6,915 nucleotides of DNA. Source: Pseudomonas sp. Lineage in GTDB: Bacteria > Pseudomonadota > Gammaproteobacteria > Pseudomonadales > Pseudomonadaceae. The translations under genes and the position numbers were made by a program. This document shows, piece by piece, positions 6,149 through 6,915 of the stretch (the stretch's first letter is position 1; the number at the start of each line of letters is the position of its first letter). Below the pieces are notes generated by a model, which worked only from the letters and a program-made list of their open reading frames with translations, did not search any database and was not told where the DNA came from. Location: contig JAQZAY010000202.1 of the NCBI GenBank assembly GCA_029239415.1, positions 1 through 6,915 on the forward strand, written 5' to 3'.

Positions 6149-6317
6149 CACCCCGACAAATACCTGACAGACCTGAGAGGGTGCACCCGTATCGTCCTCT
6201 TTCCTGGTCCAGTGCCTGCCAAGCACTATCCGGACACAGGCGTCCCGGGGTTGCTTCACTTTCATCTCCATGAAAAAGCCGGCGCATGCGCCGGCTTTTC
6301 TTGGACATCGAGGTGAA
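6149..6317. other. Intergenic region between the acylase and metQ
   Basis: This 169-base gap between convergent genes holds no credible small gene. Besides the terminator at 6274-6299 it contains a 10-bp palindrome GGGTGCACCC (6179-6188) and a modest stem AGTGC/GCACT (6211-6215 with 6223-6227, 7-base loop). Neither has a T-tract, and I assign them no function. Confidence 0.5.
6274..6299. terminator. Bidirectional intrinsic terminator between the acylase and metQ
   Basis: A perfect 26-bp palindrome has arms AAAAGCCGGC and GCCGGCTTTT around a central GCATGC. Read from the left it is a GC-rich hairpin ending in TTTTCTT. Read from the right it ends in TTTTTCA. It therefore has the form of a rho-independent terminator for both the acylase (+) and metQ (-), which converge on it. 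Confidence 0.92.

Positions 6318-6915
<598 letters not shown>

Overview
The window looks like ordinary chromosome from a fluorescent pseudomonad, most likely the Pseudomonas putida group. This rests on the high GC content with strong GC3 bias (long antisense shadow frames over most genes), the good Shine-Dalgarno sites and the gene types present. The genus is an inference from gene content; no rRNA or other marker gene lies in the window.

Layout, left to right. Positions 1-98 hold what may be the tail of an upstream terminator and the leader of the first gene. At 99-602 (+) is a family-3 periplasmic solute-binding protein that is unusually short and appears to lack its whole second lobe. A small hairpin at its stop codon separates it from a convergent 2OG-Fe(II) oxygenase (637-1269, -). 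Divergent from that is a secreted DUF2059 protein (1384-2136, +) with two copies of its signature helix motif. Its stop codon abuts the stop of a convergent alpha/beta hydrolase of the lysophospholipase/monoacylglycerol lipase type (2137-3057, -). Upstream of the hydrolase on the same strand is a maltose O-acetyltransferase (maa, 3137-3700, -). Divergent from maa is a complete penicillin-acylase-family (S45, Ntn-hydrolase) precursor (3782-6148, +). A perfect 26-bp palindrome with A/T flanks acts as a shared terminator between the acylase and the convergent 3' part of metQ (6318-6915, -), the methionine ABC transporter binding lipoprotein, which runs off the right edge.

How the genes relate. 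There is no sign of one coherent multi-gene system. Strands alternate, and the only possible operon is maa followed by the alpha/beta hydrolase. Three neighbours (hydrolase, acetyltransferase, acylase) all handle acyl groups, but nothing in the sequence shows that they share a pathway. metQ probably ends a metNIQ operon lying mostly outside the window. I found no mobile elements, CRISPR arrays, tRNAs or rRNAs, and I do not think the window contains an undescribed defence or biosynthetic system. The most unusual item is the single-lobe solute-binding protein.
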